Part shown: in pieces, positions 59,810 to 64,000 of the stretch
Numbering within the stretch: position 1 is the stretch's first letter
How the letters are laid out: the number at the start of each line of letters is the position of its first letter
NCBI RefSeq assembly: GCF_020010925.1
Contig: NZ_JAGJBZ010000004.1
Span: forward strand, 434,001-498,000
Direction of reading: 5' to 3'
Origin: Streptomyces griseiscabiei
GTDB lineage: Bacteria; Actinomycetota; Actinomycetes; Streptomycetales; Streptomycetaceae
DNA: 64,000 nucleotides
Made by a program: the position numbers and the translations under genes
The notes under the pieces: generated by a model
What the model was told of the DNA's origin: nothing
Seen by the model: the letters and a program-made list of their open reading frames with translations, nothing else
The model's database searches: none

Positions 59810-59837
59810 CGGAGCGGATGGCGCCCCGGATCCGCTG

Positions 59838-60830
59838 CTACCAGGCGAAGGCCTCCGGGGACGGGCCAGGCCCCGGGAAGATCTCGTCCAGGGACGTCAG
59901 CAGTTCCTCGCTCAGGTCCAGCTCCGACGCCCGGATCGCGGAGTCGAGCTGCCCGCCCGTGCGGGGGCCGACGATCGGGCCGGTGACGCCGGGGCGGGTC
60001 AGCAGCCAGGCGAGGGCGGTCTCGCCGGGTTCGAGGCCGTGCTTGTCGACCAGGTCCTCGTACGCCTGGACCCGGGCGCGTACGGCGCTGTCGGCGAGGG
60101 CGTCGGCGGCCCGGCCCGAGGCACGGCGGCCCTCCTTGACCTCCTTCCCGATGACCCCGCCGAGCAGTCCGCCGTGCAGCGGTGACCAGGGGATGACCCC
60201 GAGGCCGTACTCCCGCGCGGCCGGGACGACCTCCATCTCGGCGCGGCGCTCGGCCAGGTTGTAGAGGCACTGCTCGCTGACGAGGCCGATGGTGCCGCCC
60301 CGGCGCGCGGCGGTCTCGTTGGCCTGGGCGATCTTGTAGCCGGGGAAGTTCGACGAGCCGGCGTACAGGATCTTGCCCTGCCGGACCAGGACGTCGACGG
60401 CCTGCCAGATCTCGTCGAACGGGGTGGCCCGGTCGATGTGGTGGAACTGGTAGACGTCGATGTGGTCGGTCCGCAGCCGCTTGAGCGACGCGTCCACGGC
60501 CCGCCGGATGTTCAGGGCGGAGAGCTTGTCGTGGTTGGGCCAGGCGTCGCGGTCGGCGGCCATGTTCCCGTACACCTTGGTCGCGAGGACGACCTTGTCG
60601 CGGCGCTCGCCGCCCTTGGCGAACCAGTTGCCGATGATCGATTCCGTACGGCCCTTGTTCTCGCCCCAGCCGTACACGTTCGCCGTGTCGAAGAAGTTGA
60701 TGCCCGCGTCCAGCGCCGCGTCCATGATCGCGTGGCTGTCCGCTTCGTCCGTCTGCGGACCGAAGTTCATCGTGCCGAGGACCAGTCGGCTGACCTTGAG
60801 TCCTGTGCGTCCGAGCTGTGTGTACTTCAT
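59838..60830 (-). CDS. aldo/keto reductase
   Basis: 330 residues. The catalytic tetrad is visible: Asp48 (FFDTANVY), Tyr53, Lys85 (LATKVYG) and His130/131 (YQFHHID). The C-terminal NADPH-binding segment GPIVGPRTGGQLDSAI is present. The N-terminus MKYTQLGRTGLKVSRLVLGT is that of the YajO/YhdN-type reductases. It reduces carbonyls with NADPH; substrate unknown. Upstream lies a second MFS gene, 30 bp away on the same strand, so the two may form an operon. Confidence 0.95.
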   Translation of the reverse strand: MKYTQLGRTGLKVSRLVLGTMNFGPQTDEADSHAIMDAALDAGINFFDTANVYGWGENKGRTESIIGNWFAKGGERRDKVVLATKVYGNMAADRDAWPNHDKLSALNIRRAVDASLKRLRTDHIDVYQFHHIDRATPFDEIWQAVDVLVRQGKILYAGSSNFPGYKIAQANETAARRGGTIGLVSEQCLYNLAERRAEMEVVPAAREYGLGVIPWSPLHGGLLGGVIGKEVKEGRRASGRAADALADSAVRARVQAYEDLVDKHGLEPGETALAWLLTRPGVTGPIVGPRTGGQLDSAIRASELDLSEELLTSLDEIFPGPGPSPEAFAW

Positions 60831-60860
60831 GACGCCCCAGCCAAGGCGGTGGAGTGCGCT

Positions 60861-62198
60861 CTAGGCAAGCGCGGGCCGGGTGTCCTCCGGGTCCGGTGTG
60901 CGGGGCGGGCCGGGCGGGCGGCGGAAGGGGAGGAGGAGCAGGGGGGTGGCGAGGAGCAGGAGCCCGCCGACGGCGATGGCGGCGCGGGGGGTGGTGAGGG
61001 CGGCGAGGAGGCCCCAGAGGGCCGTCAGGGCGGCGGTGGAGAGCTTGCCGGTGACGGACCAGGCGGTCAGGACACGGGCGACGCGGTCCGACGGGGTCCG
61101 GGTGAGGCGCTGGGTGACCATCACGGGGTTGAAGACGCTGATGCAGAGGATCAGGCCCAGTTCGACGACCATCACGAGGACGAGACCGGCGACGCCGGGC
61201 CCGATGAACGCCAGCCCCAGTCCCCAGCACGCCCGCAGGGTGCCCGCGGTCCGGATGACCCTGCGGTGACCGTGCCGGGCGACCAGACGGGGGGAGAGCC
61301 GGGAGCCGATCAGGCCGCCGACACAGGGGACGGCGAAGGCCAGGCCGTACTGCCAGGGGGCGAAGCCGAGTTCGCCGACCATCAGGATGACCAGCAGTGG
61401 CGCGGGCGCCATGATCAGGGCGTTGACCAGGACGGTGTTGAGGAAGAGCGGGCGCAGGGCCGGATCGCGGAGGATGTACCGCCAGCCGTCGAGGAGGTCG
61501 CGGGCGCGCAGGCGCGGGGCGTCCTCGGCAGCCGGTTCCGTGCGCGGGGCGGGTGGGGCGGGCCGGGTGGCCGGCCGGGTGGTGGGTCGGCCGGGGCGGG
61601 CCGGGCGGGGGGCCTCTCCGCCGATCGCCCGGATGCCCGCCGCCGAGAGGAGGTAGCTGCCGGCGTCGATCAGCACGGTGACGACCGGGCCGAAGAGACC
61701 CATCGCCGCGCCGCCGAGGGGTGGGCCGAGCATGGTCGTGGTCCAGGTCGTGGCCTCGAAACGGCCGTTGGCGGCCACCAGGTGCTCCGCGGGGACCAGG
61801 GACTTCAGGAAGGCACCGCTCGCCGCGGTGAAGGTGATGTCGGCCACGGCGACGGCCATGGAGACCAGGAGGAGCTGGGGGAAGGTGAGCAGGTCGAGGA
61901 CGTAGGCCACGGGGACGGTCAGCAGGGCCGCGCAGCGGACCAGGTCCGTGGTGATCATCACCGGGCGCTTGCGGTGGAACTCCACCCAGGGGCCGAGCGG
62001 CACGGCCACCGCCGCGCCCACCGCCAGACCGGTCGCCGCCAGCACCGAGACCTCCGCGGGGCCGACGTGCAGGACCAGCACGGCAATCAGGGGGAGCGCG
62101 TCGAACGACAGCCGGGTCCCGAACGCGCTGACCGCGTACGCCGCCCACAGCCACCGGAATTCCCGGCCCAGCCCACGGTCCCGCCCGGCTCGCGCCAT
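60861..62198 (-). CDS. MFS transporter (enterobactin-exporter-like)
   Basis: 445 residues. The opening REFRWLWAAYAVSAFGTRLS is followed by twelve helices. The central loop (about 195-225) is Pro/Arg-rich, with TTRPATRPAPPAPRTEP. RYILRDPALRPLFLNTVLVN is a conserved cytoplasmic segment in the DHA3 group. Substrate unknown. It is immediately upstream of the aldo/keto reductase gene. Confidence 0.88.
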   Translation of the reverse strand: MARAGRDRGLGREFRWLWAAYAVSAFGTRLSFDALPLIAVLVLHVGPAEVSVLAATGLAVGAAVAVPLGPWVEFHRKRPVMITTDLVRCAALLTVPVAYVLDLLTFPQLLLVSMAVAVADITFTAASGAFLKSLVPAEHLVAANGRFEATTWTTTMLGPPLGGAAMGLFGPVVTVLIDAGSYLLSAAGIRAIGGEAPRPARPGRPTTRPATRPAPPAPRTEPAAEDAPRLRARDLLDGWRYILRDPALRPLFLNTVLVNALIMAPAPLLVILMVGELGFAPWQYGLAFAVPCVGGLIGSRLSPRLVARHGHRRVIRTAGTLRACWGLGLAFIGPGVAGLVLVMVVELGLILCISVFNPVMVTQRLTRTPSDRVARVLTAWSVTGKLSTAALTALWGLLAALTTPRAAIAVGGLLLLATPLLLLPFRRPPGPPRTPDPEDTRPALA

Positions 62199-62310
62199 CC
62201 CCGCCCCACCCCGCGTTCGTCACCGGCCCCGTCCGACCGGGACATCCAAGTGGGTGGGAGGCGGCTGATCAAGTGAGTAGGGCCCGGGCCGGGGTTCGCG
62301 GGCGGCGGCG

Positions 62311-62997
62311 TCAGCCTCGGGGCTCGTACGGACCGCCGAGCCCCCACGCCTCGTGCATCGCGTTGGCGAAGGTCGCCGCGATCTTGTGTTCGCCGGAGGT
62401 GTTGGGGTGGGTGCCGTCGTAGGTGTCCCAGTGGATGTCGTACGCCGGGGGAGGGGACGCCAGGAGGAGCGGCGAGCGGGGTTCGTCGAGGTCGGCGGCC
62501 GTCTTGGCGAGGAGTTCGTTGAAGCGGGCGACCTGGGCGGCGAAGGGGGCGTCGGTCTCGGCGCGGACGTTCGGGGTGACCGGGAGGAGCACCACGCGGA
62601 TGTGCTGGTTCGCCTCGCGGGCGGACTCGACGAAGCGGCGGGTGTTCTCGGCGGTCTGCTCGGCGTCGGTGTAGAAGCCGAGGTCGATGAGGCCGAGGGA
62701 GACGAGGAGCACGTCGGCGCGGTGGCGGCGGACCGCGTCGGCGATCAGCGGCGCCATGTGCAGCCAGCCCTCGCCCCAGCCCGCGAGATGGGCGCGGGGG
62801 AAACGCGGGTCCGTGTCGGCGTACTCGTACGACGTCGGCGTGTCCGTCGCCTTGTCGTAGAGCGTCTCGCGCGGACCGACGATCCTGAACGGGCCGTCGT
62901 ACGTGGTGCGCAGGTGCTCCCAGAGCCGGAAGCGCCATGTGTGTTCGCCCGCGCTCCCGATCGTCATGGAGTCGCCTACGGGCATGAACCTGAGCAT
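62311..62997 (-). CDS. SGNH/GDSL hydrolase, cytoplasmic
   Basis: 228 residues without a signal peptide. FMPVGDSMTIG gives the nucleophile Ser10, GLIDLGFY is block III (with Asp in place of the usual Asn), and DGTHPNTSGEHKIA gives the catalytic Asp-x-x-His. The fold resembles GDSL acetylhydrolases. The Asn-to-Asp change in block III alters an oxyanion-hole residue, so activity is uncertain. Divergent from the next secreted-protein gene across a genus repeat. Confidence 0.85.
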   Translation of the reverse strand: MLRFMPVGDSMTIGSAGEHTWRFRLWEHLRTTYDGPFRIVGPRETLYDKATDTPTSYEYADTDPRFPRAHLAGWGEGWLHMAPLIADAVRRHRADVLLVSLGLIDLGFYTDAEQTAENTRRFVESAREANQHIRVVLLPVTPNVRAETDAPFAAQVARFNELLAKTAADLDEPRSPLLLASPPPAYDIHWDTYDGTHPNTSGEHKIAATFANAMHEAWGLGGPYEPRG

Positions 62998-63078
62998 CCG
63001 CTCATCATGAACGATCGCTACCGACTGGTAGGCGGCGCCCGCCCACGGGGTGCTGTGAGCCTGGCCACGTTGTCGTGT

Positions 63079-63221
63079 GCGGGTGCGTGGGGGCTGGTCG
63101 CGCAGTTCCCCGCGCCCCTGAAAAGCAGGGGCTGCGCCCCGTGCTTTTCGCCATGAAAGGGCCGCAGGCCTCTTTCAGGGGCGCGGGGAACTGCGCGAGA
63201 AGCCCCACCGGACCCGCACCC
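63079..63221. repeat. Streptomyces long inverted repeat, copy 5
   Basis: Arms 63079-63123 and 63173-63221 share GCGCAGTTCCCCGCGCCCC and extend into GCGGGTGCGTGGGG with mismatches. The centre has AAAAGCAGGGGCTGCGCCCC. It lies in the divergent gap between the GDSL hydrolase and the secreted protein, so it sits among promoters. Confidence 0.9.
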
Positions 63222-63291
63222 ACCCACTCACCCCCACTCCCACGGCGCTCCCCACCCCCACCCAGCGGAGCGAGATGGCAGGCTTGGGCCC

Positions 63292-64000
63292 ATGCGCCGT
63301 CGCCCCCTCCACCCCCTTCGCCGCCCCGTCCGCCGGCTCCGCGCCGGCTTCGCCGGTCTCGCCGCGGTCCTGCTCGCCGCCCTCCCGGCCGCGCCCGCGT
63401 CCGCCGATGACGACGGGTTCACGATGAAGGACTCACGGATCACCGAGTCGAGCGGTCTCGCCGCGTCGCGTCAGCACCCGGGGGTCTACTGGACCCACAA
63501 CGACAGCGACGACGGCGCGTTCCTCTACGCCGTCGACAGCAAGACGGGCGAGACGGTCGCCACGGTCACCATGTCGGGCGTCGGCACCCCGCGCGACGTC
63601 GAGGCGATCTCCATGGGCCCGGACGACAAGCTCTACGTGGGCGACATCGGCGACAACCTCGGCGGCACCTGGGCGTATGTGTGGATCTACGAACTGCCCG
63701 AGCCCAAGGAGCTGACGGACCAGACGGTCAAGGCCACCCAGTACGTCGTGAAGTACGAGGACGGGGCGCGGGACGCGGAGGCGCTGATGGTGCACCCGAA
63801 GACCGGGCGGGTCTACATCGCCGACAAGGACGAGGCGGGCGGGTCCCTGTACGAGGGACCGGCCGAGCTGTCCGCCTCCGGCACGAACGTGTTCAAGAAG
63901 GTCGCCGCCGTGCCCGATCTGGAGGTCACCGACGGCGCGTTCTCGCCGGACGGCAAGCAGCTCGCCCTGCGCGCCTACTTCGGCGGCATCCTCTACGACT
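63292..64000 (+). CDS. secreted beta-propeller-like protein, 3' end beyond the window
   Basis: 236 residues are visible. An Arg-rich N-terminus and hydrophobic core end in a signal site near APASA-D. The mature part has repeated beta motifs: SSGLAASRQHPGVYWTHNDS, DVEAISMGPDDKLYVGDIGD, DAEALMVHPKTGRVYIADKD and DGAFSPDGKQLALRAY, which suggest a WD40/YVTN-like or esterase-like propeller. The Asp-rich loops might bind a metal. The first ATG is used; no ribosome site is obvious. Confidence 0.75.
   Translation, partial: MRRRPLHPLRRPVRRLRAGFAGLAAVLLAALPAAPASADDDGFTMKDSRITESSGLAASRQHPGVYWTHNDSDDGAFLYAVDSKTGETVATVTMSGVGTPRDVEAISMGPDDKLYVGDIGDNLGGTWAYVWIYELPEPKELTDQTVKATQYVVKYEDGARDAEALMVHPKTGRVYIADKDEAGGSLYEGPAELSASGTNVFKKVAAVPDLEVTDGAFSPDGKQLALRAYFGGILYD

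Overview
The window is high-GC Streptomyces chromosome. Support for this comes from the extreme third-position GC, the many GTG and some TTG starts, DUF397/XRE pairs, DUF3027, DUF2771 and DUF2530 proteins, the futalosine menaquinone genes mqnB and mqnD, and the genus-typical long inverted repeats carrying GCGCAGTTCCCCGCGCCCC. Gene order (murQ, HelD-like ATPase, xpb, WYL/helicase-associated gene, cold-shock gene, mqnD, mqnB, DUF2771, DUF3027, sacsin-like ATPase) looks like ordinary conserved core, broken by one mobile insertion.

1-26.6 kb: a PIN-domain fragment; rpiR-murQ for peptidoglycan amino-sugar recycling; small proteins; two mycothiol-dependent maleylpyruvate isomerase-fold proteins, one fused to an acetyltransferase; an MFS pump; an HD hydrolase; a secreted SGNH lipase; a NarL-type two-component system whose kinase reads straight through into an extra membrane domain; a secreted subtilase; an XRE/DUF397 pair; cutC; a secreted NPP1 (NLP) protein; a trypsin-like exported protease; a HelD-like ATPase; and the helicase gene xpb.

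26.58-32.65 kb: a decayed integrated element inserted into the fifth or sixth codon of xpb. A complete serine integrase lies 27 bp from the new xpb start. Beyond it are an IS5-type relic, a frameshifted IS1380-type transposase, an AT-rich secreted-protein gene, a rep gene destroyed by an 11-bp tandem expansion and a frameshifted SpdB2 (DUF2637) gene, the last two typical of actinomycete integrative conjugative elements. Both attachment junctions can be read: joining the two outer flanks at the shared ATCG restores codons for NGPLIVQSDKT, the conserved N-terminus of XPB.

32.65-48.9 kb: core resumes with the displaced xpb 5' stub, a UPF0114 membrane protein fused to an IstB-type ATPase, the WYL/helicase-associated protein, a HAAS-type membrane protein, a HAD phosphatase, a cold-shock protein, mqnD-mqnB, a DUF2771 lipoprotein, an MFS protein, DUF3027 and a 1114-aa sacsin-like ATPase that carries a palindromic repeat element in frame.

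48.9-64 kb: three tandem paralogous secreted proteins, a CtpE-like P-type ATPase, DUF2530, an NCS2 purine permease, an orphan ribbon-helix-helix protein next to an 18-bp perfect palindrome, a marR-MFS unit, thpR, an aldo/keto reductase, a second MFS protein, a GDSL hydrolase and the start of a secreted protein that runs off the end. I saw no rRNA, tRNA or CRISPR array.
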